A DNA stretch of 64,000 bases from an uncultured Alphaproteobacteria bacterium (GTDB lineage Bacteria > Pseudomonadota > Alphaproteobacteria > RF32 > CAG-239): positions 124,001 through 188,000 of the forward strand of contig CALXTQ010000006.1 in NCBI GenBank assembly GCA_944391485.1, written 5' to 3'. Every line of letters begins with the position of its first letter. Position 1 is the stretch's first letter. Made by a program: the position numbers and the translations under genes. The notes under the pieces were generated by a model. That model was not told the origin of the DNA. It worked only from the letters and a program-made list of their open reading frames with translations, and ran no database searches. This document shows, in pieces, positions 19,376 to 26,852 of the stretch.

Positions 19376-19403
19376 CAGCTCCCTTTGTAGGGAGCTGTTT
19401 TTT
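19376..19403 (+). terminator. Terminator after the DsbA-like gene
   Basis: CAGCTCCC/GGGAGCTG 8-bp stem followed by six T. Confidence 0.88.
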
Positions 19404-19570
19404 GTTTGGGAAAAGAAGAAAAAGAGGAAGAATAGTATAACCGGCTGGATAATGTCTTTGGGAAAAGTCTGCGGGGCGTAGAAACAGAGTGCCGGAAACA
19501 AGGGCGGCAGGATTAGAGAAAAAGCGAAGGAATTTAAGAAGTCGCGCGGGGATTTGTTGTCTGCGGAAGA

Positions 19571-19599
19571 CAAAATAAAAGCCCCGTTTCCGGGGCTTT
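19571..19599 (-). terminator. Terminator of phosphofructokinase gene
   Basis: AGCCCCG-TTTC-CGGGGCT hairpin with an A-rich left flank, which reads as a T tract for minus-strand transcription. Confidence 0.8.
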
Positions 19600-19605
19600 G
19601 CAGGA

Positions 19606-20691
19606 TCAGGCTTTTATTTCGCCGACATACATGCCGACTTTTTGGGCCGCTTTTACGTAGTCGCCGTGGACATCAAGGAATGTCGTGCCTTTTTTTACAA
19701 CTTCTTCCAAGGCATAGGATTTGGCTTCGCCGTCTTCCCAGACAACCATTTTGTTGGTTTCGCCTTTTTCCAGCAGTTCTACGGCTTTGGCGCCGAAAAC
19801 TGTGGCTAGCATACGGTCAAATGCCGTCGGAATACCGGACCGCTGTAAATGGCCGAGCGTGGTTACGCGGGTCTGAAATTCCTTATAACGTTTGTTTAGC
19901 TCCGCGCTAAGATATTGTCCGACACCGCCGTAGACATTTTCGCCGATGAGATTTTTGGCGCCGGTAATATGTTCGCCGTCTTCCGTTTTAATGCCTTCGG
20001 AAACAACGATCACAGCGTGATTTCTGCCGGTGGTCTTGATTTCTTTCAATTTATTGATTATAGAATCTATCTTGTAGGGGATTTCCGGTACCAGGCAGAC
20101 GTCCGCGCCGCCGGCTAGAGCCGAATGCATGGCCAGATGTCCGGCATCGCGTCCCATGACTTCCAGAATCAGGGCGCGGGAATGCGACCGGGCCGTGGCT
20201 TCCAGACTGTCTATTGCCGATGTGCAGACCTGGCAGGCAGAATTGAACCCTACTGAAAATTCGGTAATGGGCGTGTCGTTGTCAATCGTTTTGGGAATGC
20301 CGACCATTTTAATGCCGGCGTTTTTGCAGTAATTGCTGCAGATATTCATACTGCCGTCGCCGCCGATGACGACAACCGCGTCTAAACCAAGAGTTCTGAC
20401 TCCGTCGCCGAAACGTTTGGAAACTTCTTCCAGAGATTCCATCTTGACGCCCTTGTTCAGAGAGCCGAGATAGGAACCGCTGATTCTCGGCCACGGTGTG
20501 TCCGAGAAATTGTGGACGGTAAGAATTTCGTATTGATAAGGCTTTTCGGTCAAGCCGTCGGTACCATTCTTGATACCGTAAACTTCCCAACCGAGACGGC
20601 TTGCGGAATTGACTACGGCCCGAATAACGGCGTTAAGTCCGGCACAGTCGCCGCCGCTGGTTAAGATACCGATTTTCTTAAAGTTACTCAT
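19606..20691 (-). CDS. pfkA: 6-phosphofructokinase
   Basis: Phosphofructokinase of 361 residues that makes fructose 1,6-bisphosphate in glycolysis. The N-terminal SGGDCAGLNAVIR, the GGDGS motif at 110-114 and PKTIDND at 133-139 are clear, as is MGRDAGHLA. The glycine in GGDGS (E. coli Gly104 equivalent) points to ATP as phosphoryl donor; pyrophosphate enzymes have Asp there. The Lys in PKTIDND is a residue usually seen in pyrophosphate enzymes, but the Gly/Lys mix is also known in ATP-dependent actinobacterial forms. A downstream terminator makes the gene monocistronic. Confidence 0.93.
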   Translation of the reverse strand: MSNFKKIGILTSGGDCAGLNAVIRAVVNSASRLGWEVYGIKNGTDGLTEKPYQYEILTVHNFSDTPWPRISGSYLGSLNKGVKMESLEEVSKRFGDGVRTLGLDAVVVIGGDGSMNICSNYCKNAGIKMVGIPKTIDNDTPITEFSVGFNSACQVCTSAIDSLEATARSHSRALILEVMGRDAGHLAMHSALAGGADVCLVPEIPYKIDSIINKLKEIKTTGRNHAVIVVSEGIKTEDGEHITGAKNLIGENVYGGVGQYLSAELNKRYKEFQTRVTTLGHLQRSGIPTAFDRMLATVFGAKAVELLEKGETNKMVVWEDGEAKSYALEEVVKKGTTFLDVHGDYVKAAQKVGMYVGEIKA

Positions 20692-20836
20692 AAAAAACTC
20701 CTAGTTTTACTTATATCTTGTATTATTTATTGCTTTTTCCTCAAATATACTGTATAATCAATACAAATTTTATGGAAAGATTTCCAGCAAAAAGTTTTTT
20801 ATTCTCATAGTTTTTTTTCAAAAGGGGACTAATTTA

Positions 20837-21049
20837 ATGTTAAATAATGACAATTTGGGTAAACTTCAACATCAGTTATGTGAGTTAAAGCTCGAAGAAC
20901 GTCGCGTTTGTTCGGATATCCGGCATTTAGTTACCAGAAACAAAACTATTGATTTTTTTCAGGCAAAGCAGCTGAATACGCTTCGCTCCGGGCTGAAAAC
21001 AAAAATTAAGAGCGTCGAAGCCAAAATTATGCCCAATATCATCGCCTGA
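20837..21049 (+). CDS. DUF465/YdcH-like small protein
   Basis: Protein of 70 residues made of two helices with the DUF465 pattern: an N-terminal LQHQLCELKLEERRVC helix, then the KQLNTLRSGLKTKIKSVEAKIMP helix ending in IIA. These small proteins are common in alphaproteobacteria and of unknown function. An AAAGGGGA ribosome site precedes the ATG. A second DUF465 protein is encoded at 22068. Confidence 0.8.
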   Translation: MLNNDNLGKLQHQLCELKLEERRVCSDIRHLVTRNKTIDFFQAKQLNTLRSGLKTKIKSVEAKIMPNIIA

Positions 21050-21209
21050 TTTTGCATCCGTTGTCTGACCGGCGGAAGTTTGAACCTTTACGCGGAAATC
21101 CGGGGCGGATTCCGCGTTTTTTGTTATTTTGTTCTTGCATTGACAAAAAGTTTATGTTAAAAGACGAGTCAATGTTTAACCTTTGGAAAATTGAAAAGGG
21201 GTGATTTAA

Positions 21210-21416
21210 GTGGTTCAGGTTACTGTTATCGGTAATGATGTCGGTCAGTCTCTGAAAGTTCTGAAAAAGAAAATGCAGCGCGAAGGTATTTTCCGCGAGA
21301 TGAAACTGAGACGCCATCATGAAAAGAATTCCGAGAAAAAAGCCCGCCGTCAGGCAGAAGCTGTCAGACGCGCCCGCAAGCAGCTACGGAAACGCTTAGA
21401 TACTGAAGGATTCTAG
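21210..21416 (+). CDS. rpsU: 30S ribosomal protein S21
   Basis: S21 (bS21) of 68 residues, part of the 30S platform. It has the family core [25 protein letters not shown] and a basic Lys/Arg-rich tail. The start is a GTG at 21210, the only reasonable start after AAAAGGGG; an upstream GTG meets a stop at once. A strong terminator follows. Confidence 0.95.
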   Translation: MVQVTVIGNDVGQSLKVLKKKMQREGIFREMKLRRHHEKNSEKKARRQAEAVRRARKQLRKRLDTEGF

Positions 21417-21440
21417 TTTAATCCGATAAGTTGTTGAAAA

Positions 21441-21468
21441 ACCTCTCCGTTGGGAGAGGTTTTTTTTA
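21441..21468 (+). terminator. Terminator after rpsU
   Basis: ACCTCTCC/GGAGAGGT 8-bp stem with GTTG loop, followed by a run of eight T. Confidence 0.92.
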
Positions 21469-21616
21469 TTGTATATCTTACAGAAAATTCTGAATTTATT
21501 TGGGAAAATGCGGTCAGGTGCTGTTTTGTGCCGACGAGCGCAGTCTGGCTGTAAGTTTTGCAGCAACCGTTGAATCTTCCGCTTTGCCGGGATATCTGTT
21601 CAGATTCTTGAAAAAT

Positions 21617-21961
21617 TTAACCGCATTTGTAGTAATCGCCGCATTTTCCGACCGGCTTCAGACCATGATTAACGCAATCGCTTTCCTGATAGCGGTATTC
21701 TTCAGGACAGCATTCGCGGTAATAACCGTAACTGTAAGGGCAGGGGCCGGCCATGATGTAGCCTGCCGGGCAACCGGTTTGGGTATATCCCTCATTGATG
21801 CACTGTTGCTCGGAACTGATGCTGTAGTTTTCGCTGTCGTAGCTGCTTCCTGATGAATCGGCGGTGTTGTCCGTATCGACAATGGAACGGATTGCAGCGG
21901 AAACAAACGGCGCCGAGTTAAGCATAAGCAGAACAGTTAATGCCAAAAGCAGTTTTTTCAT
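21617..21961 (-). CDS. Small exported cysteine-rich protein
   Basis: Protein of 114 residues with a signal peptide (MKKLLLALTVLLMLNSAPFVSA). The mature part has nine cysteines, arranged around short repeated turns: CINEGYTQTGCPAGYIMAGPC, YYRECC, CVNHGLKPVGKC. The cysteine count suggests a disulfide-stabilised extracellular module. I do not recognise a named family. The C-terminus GDYYKCG stops without an anchor, so the protein is released or bound by others. Its ribosome site is AGGAGATTCGC before ATG. Confidence 0.75.
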   Translation of the reverse strand: MKKLLLALTVLLMLNSAPFVSAAIRSIVDTDNTADSSGSSYDSENYSISSEQQCINEGYTQTGCPAGYIMAGPCPYSYGYYRECCPEEYRYQESDCVNHGLKPVGKCGDYYKCG

Positions 21962-22023
21962 GCGAATCTCCTAATGTTGTTTCTTCTTTTACAGGTAATA
22001 TAAAAAGGTTAATTTTCTACCTA

Positions 22024-22055
22024 TAAAAAAGAACAGCCCCCGAAAAAGGGGGCTG
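22024..22055 (-). terminator. Terminator of the DUF465 gene at 22068
   Basis: CAGCCCCC/GGGGGCTG 8-bp stem with an A-rich left flank, reading as TTCTTTTTT on the minus strand. Confidence 0.88.
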
Positions 22056-22067
22056 CGGAGAAAGAAT

Positions 22068-22250
22068 CTACATTGTTGTGGCCTGTAATGTTCTTCTCAA
22101 TAGTTCGTCTTTCTTTCTGAGTTTTTCTTTTTTCAATTCTTCAATGCGGATGCAATTCTTCCAGACATGAGCCTCTTCTTCCTTAATGGCCGCATCTAAA
22201 TGCGCGTGTTGGATACGCAGTGTTTCAACGCTGATCTCTTCAACTTCCAT
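22068..22250 (-). CDS. DUF465 (YdcH) family protein
   Basis: Protein of 60 residues with the full DUF465 signature: LRIQHAHLDAAIKEEE, then IRIEELKKEKLRKKDEL. It is a short helical hairpin of unknown function. The start at 22250 is supported by an AGGAGGG ribosome site 4 bases upstream; the frame is open to 22307 but that extension is hydrophobic and lacks a site. Monocistronic with its own terminator. Confidence 0.85.
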   Translation of the reverse strand: MEVEEISVETLRIQHAHLDAAIKEEEAHVWKNCIRIEELKKEKLRKKDELLRRTLQATTM

Positions 22251-22437
22251 GCTGCCCTCCTCTGCTTGTGAACAGTTAATATTATAATATATAAATAACC
22301 AAAACACCAGTTCTTTTCAATGTGTTCAGTGTAATACGGCAAATATCTTTTGGCAAGTTTAAATATATACCTGTGCGAATGTATATTATTTTTGTGCCTA
22401 TGAAAGAATACAGATACGGCGGCAGAACAGAAAACGG

Positions 22438-23445
22438 TCAGGAAAGCGTTGCTGCTTTTTGCCAGATTTTTTTCATCAGTGTTGAAAACGGATAATCCGC
22501 AATGTTTTTTACCGGCACGAAAATTCCACCGATATTGACGTCATCTGATTTTAATGTATAAATCCGCAGAGTCAGCCGGAAATGCGTGAAGGTATGCGAT
22601 ACTTCTGTTTCTGTATCCGCGGCGTTTTGCGTGTCAAATGGCATGTCAGTTTCACTCCAGGGAAATTCATAAAGGCCGGAAAGCAGTCCTTTTTCTGTCC
22701 TTTTGCGGATATAGATCTGTCCCAGACGGTTGTAGATCAGAAAAACTTTTCCCCGTTTGATTTTCTTTTCGGTTTTGGCGCGTTTGGGAATTTGTTCCAG
22801 GTCGGGAAGGCCTGTGGAAAGGCAGCTTTGATGCCAGGGGCAGAGCAGGCACCGGGGGTTTTGCGGCGTGCAGATCAGGGCGCCGAGATCCATAATGGCC
22901 GAAGCGTAGTCGGCGGCATTGTTTTTGTCGGTAAGGGCTTCCGCTTTTTGACGGATGAGAGGCAAAATATCCGCCGCCGGATCCGTCAGGCGGTACATCC
23001 GGCAAATGACGCGGATGACATTGCCGTCGACCACGGTTTCCGGTTTGTTGAAAGCGAGCGCTAGAAAACTTGCCGCGGTGTAATTCCCGATGCCCTTAAG
23101 CCTTAAAACTTCGCTGCGGGTTTGGGGAAAAATACCGCCCATCTGCCGCACTATTATCTGCGCCGTGGCGTGCAAGGAGCGGGCTCTGCTGTAATAACCG
23201 AGCCCCTGCCAGTACAGATAGATTTCGTTTAGCGGCGCGTCGGCAAGGGTTTGAACCGTCGGAAAGCGTTCCATGAAACGTTGGAAGTAGGGAATGACCG
23301 TTTTGACGGTTGTCTGCTGGAGCATTATTTCGGAAACCAGAATGACGTAAGGATCAGGATGCGGACCACCTTTGACACGCCAGGGAAGGTCGCGACCGTT
23401 TTTTGTATACCACTCTAACAGTTGTTTGGATAATGTTTTTTGCAT
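22438..23445 (-). CDS. mutY: A/G-specific adenine glycosylase MutY
   Basis: MutY of 335 residues, which removes adenine mispaired with 8-oxoguanine. The HhH-GPD fold contains the catalytic Glu region VSEIMLQQTTVKTV, the hairpin LKGIGNYTAASFLALAF and the catalytic Asp in VVDGNVIRV. The 4Fe-4S cluster ligands fit C-x6-C-x2-C-x5-C in CTPQNPRCLLCPWHQSC. A NUDIX-like C-terminal domain (from about residue 230) recognises 8-oxoguanine and includes FTHFRLTLRIY. A gene-free AT-rich gap separates it from the islet at 23600. Confidence 0.95.
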   Translation of the reverse strand: MQKTLSKQLLEWYTKNGRDLPWRVKGGPHPDPYVILVSEIMLQQTTVKTVIPYFQRFMERFPTVQTLADAPLNEIYLYWQGLGYYSRARSLHATAQIIVRQMGGIFPQTRSEVLRLKGIGNYTAASFLALAFNKPETVVDGNVIRVICRMYRLTDPAADILPLIRQKAEALTDKNNAADYASAIMDLGALICTPQNPRCLLCPWHQSCLSTGLPDLEQIPKRAKTEKKIKRGKVFLIYNRLGQIYIRKRTEKGLLSGLYEFPWSETDMPFDTQNAADTETEVSHTFTHFRLTLRIYTLKSDDVNIGGIFVPVKNIADYPFSTLMKKIWQKAATLS

Positions 23446-23599
23446 GACAGGAGTATACAGTCAAAAATTGCGATGTCTAAGAAAATTTGTGTATTCTGTG
23501 CAGAACGTCAGTATATTTATCAAATCAGATTTTTGTATAATGTTCCAAAGTTGGTAACTTGTTGAATTTTTGGGGTTAAAAAGGATAGAATTCGTATAT

Positions 23600-23912
23600 T
23601 TATATATTAAAAAAGTTGATAAAATATATGTATCTTGCCAGATATAAAAGAGCTGGAATTGATATGGCAATATAGGCTTTTTTTAGGTGCTGTTTAAGGT
23701 TTTTCCATGCATAAACCAAAGGCGCAATGATTATGAATAAGATTGTTAACGTCATTATGGTATAGTTAAATCTGTTTTCATATGCCCAACCCAACGCTTC
23801 TGCATTCCAAGGCATTTGGTCGCTGCTCATATCTTCCGGATATGTTACAGTGAGTATAAAGACTGCAAATGCATATAATGCTGACAAAAGGTATCAGCTT
23901 GATTATTTTCAT
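23600..23912 (-). pseudogene. Small membrane protein gene with apparent frameshift
   Basis: Two overlapping frames look like one broken gene. An ATG at 23912 opens MKIIKLIPFV, a signal- or anchor-like start. The continuation in that frame is poor. One base away, the frame from 23887 reads SALYAFAVFILTVTYPED, then two further hydrophobic segments (IMTLTILFIIIAPLVYAW; AYIAISIPALLYLARYIYF) to a stop at 23600. Removing one T from the TTTT run near 23888-23891 joins them into a membrane protein of about 104 residues. It lies 65 bases downstream of the Tlde1-like gene on the same strand, the usual place for an immunity partner. Sequencing error or real decay cannot be told apart here. Confidence 0.5.
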
Positions 23913-23977
23913 AATTGCGCCTTTGGTTAAATTTGTTTTCAGCATATTGAACAATTGTCTAAAATACAACCCAAAAA

Positions 23978-24463
23978 TTACCAGAAATCTTTGTCATATT
24001 TTACATTGAGAAGCATATCATGGCCATATTTTTTTAATTTATCGGTAAATTCATCCATCTTATCGGTTAAATCTATGCATCCTTTTGAACCATATTCTTT
24101 GCCGCCATGAATAGATAGATGTGTTCTGTCTTTGTTGTCTGTTCCTCGTGCTGGTTCCAGCCAAATGCGGTTGTTTCCCCAAGAATCTTTTCGGCCTCTC
24201 CATTTCCCCATGATTCCAAAACCGTGTTCACTTTTGAATTGGTCAAATTTACTTTGGTCTTTATAAAAGTTCTGATGTTGGGATTGTCTTACCAGCCATT
24301 TTCCCTCCGGTATCGGACCTCTGTTTTTAACTGTATCGTATTCTTTGCATTGATAATCAGGTTTACCGGACATTCCTTTCCAGGAGTAAGTTTTTTTATC
24401 GTCTTCAAACCAAGAAAGTTCTCTTCCGTTAAATTCTAAACGCGAAGGTTTGTTTTTTAGCAA
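23978..24463 (-). CDS. Tlde1/DUF2778-like L,D-transpeptidase-type protein, possible effector
   Basis: Protein of 161 residues matching the DUF2778 (Tlde1) pattern: an N-terminal RLEFNGRELSWFE strand pair, a sGK...N segment, GPIPEGKWLV, and a catalytic block HLSIHGG...GSKGCIDL with His119 and Cys129. Tlde1 enzymes are type VI secretion effectors that act on peptidoglycan tetrapeptides in the periplasm of a target cell. There is no signal peptide, as in secreted effectors. The only start is a TTG at 24463 just after an in-frame stop, with a weak AAGG nearby, so a truncated N-terminus is possible. No T6SS gene is in the window. Base composition is AT-rich compared with its neighbours. Confidence 0.7.
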   Translation of the reverse strand: MLKNKPSRLEFNGRELSWFEDDKKTYSWKGMSGKPDYQCKEYDTVKNRGPIPEGKWLVRQSQHQNFYKDQSKFDQFKSEHGFGIMGKWRGRKDSWGNNRIWLEPARGTDNKDRTHLSIHGGKEYGSKGCIDLTDKMDEFTDKLKKYGHDMLLNVKYDKDFW

Positions 24464-24553
24464 ACCTTACGGTGTTTCGGGCAAAGTAATTGTAACGCTT
24501 GTTTAACACGCTGTCGCGGTGTTACAAACTAAAAAGTTCTTTTTCACCATAAC

Positions 24554-24580
24554 AAAAAAAGCTCCTGATGGAGCTTTTTT
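24554..24580 (-). terminator. Terminator after tRNA-Leu
   Basis: AGCTCC-TGAT-GGAGCT hairpin flanked by A7 on the left and T7 on the right, so it can act on both strands. It lies directly 3' of the tRNA. Confidence 0.85.
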
Positions 24581-24585
24581 TGTTA

Positions 24586-24671
24586 TGGTGCCCTGGAGAA
24601 GACTCGAACTTCCACTGGCTGAGCCAACATGCACCTGAAGCATGCGCGTCTACCAATTCCGCCACCAGGGC
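24586..24671 (-). tRNA. tRNA-Leu (CAG)
   Basis: Cloverleaf of 86 bases including an encoded CCA. The acceptor stem GCCCUGG pairs with CCAGGGC. The anticodon loop UUCAGGU sits on stem CAUGC/GCAUG and gives anticodon CAG, reading CUG Leu codons. The long variable arm typical of class II tRNA-Leu is present. The TpsiC arm has GUUCGAGUC. Confidence 0.95.
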
Positions 24672-24719
24672 TTAACAACGGATACTCTTTTATATCACTT
24701 CAAAATAAATTGCAAGCAT

Positions 24720-25544
24720 TTATTTCAAAAATTTATCAAGATATCCATAAGAATCTAACAGCAGATAGCTTCCCAAGCATAAGCGGTAGATGACAAACGG
24801 CAGAAAAGTTGATTTTTTCAGCCACCACATGATGATAAAAATTGCAATGATCGAAAAGACAAAGGAGTAAGTAATTCCGTCGACCGCATAGATAATTTCC
24901 TGAAAATTTCCGCTTTGATAAAGTTCCCAGCCGACAAGAAGACCGGCGGCGGCAATTGTCGGAATTGACAGCAGCATGGCGAATTTGGCGGCGTCGCGGC
25001 GTTCCAGTCCGAGAAAACGCCCCATGGTGATGGTTATGCCGGAGCGGCTTGTTCCGGGAATGAGAGCCAGACACTGCGCCAGCCCGATGAGAAAGGCGTC
25101 CAGAGATGAAAGATGATCTATTTTACGGATTGTCATACCAGTTTTATCAGCAATGAACAGCAAAATTCCGAAGCCCAGAATCGTCCAGCCGATGATGCGG
25201 GAATCACGCAGCCATTCCATGCCGTAAAGTTTCAGGCATAAGCCGGCAATAACAGCAGGAATTGTGCCGATGACGATAAGCCAGAAAAGTTTGCTTCCCG
25301 CGTTTTTGAAATTGGGGATAAGCCAGGTTTTGAAAACGCCTTTGACCATGGCCGCGATATCTTCTGAAAAATATATCATTACGGCCATAATGGAACCGAC
25401 ATGCATGGCAACGTCCAAAGCCAACCCCTGGTCGGGAAATGTCGTAAATTTTGAAAATAGAATCAAATGTCCCGAGGAACTTACCGGTAAAAATTCTGTC
25501 AGTCCCTGCAAGGCAGACAATAACAGCAGTTGCAGATCAGTCAC
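24720..25544 (-). CDS. uppP: Undecaprenyl-diphosphatase UppP (BacA)
   Basis: Integral membrane enzyme of 274 residues that dephosphorylates undecaprenyl pyrophosphate and recycles the lipid carrier for peptidoglycan; overexpression gives bacitracin resistance. The motif LTEFLPVSSSGHLIL (16-30) and the PGTSRSGITITMGRFLGL motif near residue 165 carry the catalytic Glu, Ser and Arg. Its start lies 2 bases after the stop of the upstream receiver gene, so the two are co-transcribed. Confidence 0.96.
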   Translation of the reverse strand: MTDLQLLLLSALQGLTEFLPVSSSGHLILFSKFTTFPDQGLALDVAMHVGSIMAVMIYFSEDIAAMVKGVFKTWLIPNFKNAGSKLFWLIVIGTIPAVIAGLCLKLYGMEWLRDSRIIGWTILGFGILLFIADKTGMTIRKIDHLSSLDAFLIGLAQCLALIPGTSRSGITITMGRFLGLERRDAAKFAMLLSIPTIAAAGLLVGWELYQSGNFQEIIYAVDGITYSFVFSIIAIFIIMWWLKKSTFLPFVIYRLCLGSYLLLDSYGYLDKFLK

Positions 25545-25546
25545 TT

Positions 25547-25972
25547 TTATACTCTTTCCTGTTTTATTCCGAAAGCGTTGAGAATCCGTTTTTTGAGAGC
25601 CAGAGGCGAAATGGGTTTGACGAGGTATTCCTGAATGCCTAGAGCTTTAGCATCCAAAACGGTTTTTTCCTTGGTGTCAACGGTTATCATGATAATGGGA
25701 ATGCTGCGCAGATTGACATTTGCGGAATTTTTCAGTTCGGCGGCAAATTCCAGACCCGTTTTGACCGGCATCTGCTGATCAAGAAAAATAATATCGATTT
25801 TGAAGTTGTTGATAAATTCCCAAGCTTCTTCCGCCGACGCAGCTTCTTTGGTATTTTTCATGCCGATCTGGTACAGTGCCGTTTTGATGAAGGTTCTGGA
25901 GAATTTGTCGTCATCGACGATCAAGCAGGTAAGAGTGTCCCAAGTGATTTGTCTGTGTCCCGTTTCTGCCAT
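25547..25972 (-). CDS. CheY-like single-domain response regulator
   Basis: Receiver domain of 141 residues with no output domain. The acidic pair is at IVDDDK (about 19-23), the phospho-acceptor Asp65 in IIFLDQQMP, the switch Thr in IITVDTK and the conserved Lys in YLVKPISP. No kinase is nearby. Single-domain regulators act by binding partners such as FliM or in phosphorelays; which applies here cannot be read from the sequence. It precedes uppP in the same transcript. Confidence 0.88.
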   Translation of the reverse strand: MAETGHRQITWDTLTCLIVDDDKFSRTFIKTALYQIGMKNTKEAASAEEAWEFINNFKIDIIFLDQQMPVKTGLEFAAELKNSANVNLRSIPIIMITVDTKEKTVLDAKALGIQEYLVKPISPLALKKRILNAFGIKQERV

Positions 25973-26021
25973 GATTACCTCTTTTTTTGCTCTCTGATTA
26001 TCCCAAGTTTATATTAATTGT

Positions 26022-26852
26022 TTATAAATTAAAACAAAAATCATCATTATTCATATGCAATAATGAAACAGGATTAAATCTGACGCCGTTCAGCGAAGCT
26101 CCCCAGTGCAGGTGCGGTCCCGTTACGCGGCCGGTTTTTCCGACCTGACCGATGATTTGTCCCTGTCTGACATAATCTCCGGTTTTGACGTTTGTTTTTT
26201 TCAGATGCGCATATATCGTGAAAAGCTGCTGGCCATGGTCGATGATGACCATGTTTCCCGAATAAAAGAAGTTTCCGCCGCTTAAGCGGACAATTCCGCC
26301 GGAAGAGGCTTTTACGGGCGTTCCTTCGGGGGCGGCGATATCCATTCCCTGATGCGGGTTCATTTTTTTGCCGTTCATAATCCTCTGACCGCCGAAGTTG
26401 CCGCTGATTCTTCCCTCAACGGGACGAATGAAGCCTTTCTGCCAGTAGTTTTTGCCGAGTTTGTCCTGCAGAGCTTCCCGGACGCCGCCGCGTTCCCGCA
26501 GAATTTCCTTTTCGTCTTCTTTGGACGGCGTTACTTTTTTCTGCGGAATGCCTTTAATGTTCTGGATGTCCCATTTGGTCGGAGCCACCTGCAGATTGAA
26601 ATTTTCGGTGTTTCCCACTTTGTCAATAAGAGACAGCTTTTTCTGCGGCTGTTCGTCTCTGCCGAACGCAATCATAAAATATCCTGACGGTGAGAGCATG
26701 TACTCTTTGCCGTCGAGCATGATTTTTCCGGCTTCGGGTGCATATCCCCGCAGGATTTCGCCCTGAGCTTTTTTTCCGCATAATTCCAGAGCTCCGGCGG
26801 GGGCGGCCAGAAGCAGAATGCTAAAAGTCAAACAAATCGCCCTGTAAATCAT
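26022..26852 (-). CDS. M23-family peptidase, periplasmic
   Basis: Protein of 276 residues with a signal peptide (to about residue 21, APAGALE). The C-terminal LytM/M23 domain has all zinc and catalytic motifs: HQGMDIAAPEGTPV (first His and Asp), IYAHL, and GPHLHWG. It should cleave peptide cross-links of peptidoglycan. The N-terminal part has a small beta domain. Its start overlaps the 3' end of xseA by 32 bases, indicating a shared transcript. Confidence 0.9.
   Translation of the reverse strand: MIYRAICLTFSILLLAAPAGALELCGKKAQGEILRGYAPEAGKIMLDGKEYMLSPSGYFMIAFGRDEQPQKKLSLIDKVGNTENFNLQVAPTKWDIQNIKGIPQKKVTPSKEDEKEILRERGGVREALQDKLGKNYWQKGFIRPVEGRISGNFGGQRIMNGKKMNPHQGMDIAAPEGTPVKASSGGIVRLSGGNFFYSGNMVIIDHGQQLFTIYAHLKKTNVKTGDYVRQGQIIGQVGKTGRVTGPHLHWGASLNGVRFNPVSLLHMNNDDFCFNL

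Noticed and set aside
19350-19605. Coding capacity in the gap between the DsbA-like and pfkA genes
   Set aside because: Only short frames without ribosome sites; the region is occupied by two terminators.
24586-24671. Prophage or integrative element at tRNA-Leu
   Set aside because: No integrase, phage gene or repeated tRNA 3' end was found nearby. The islet is small and explained by one or two genes.
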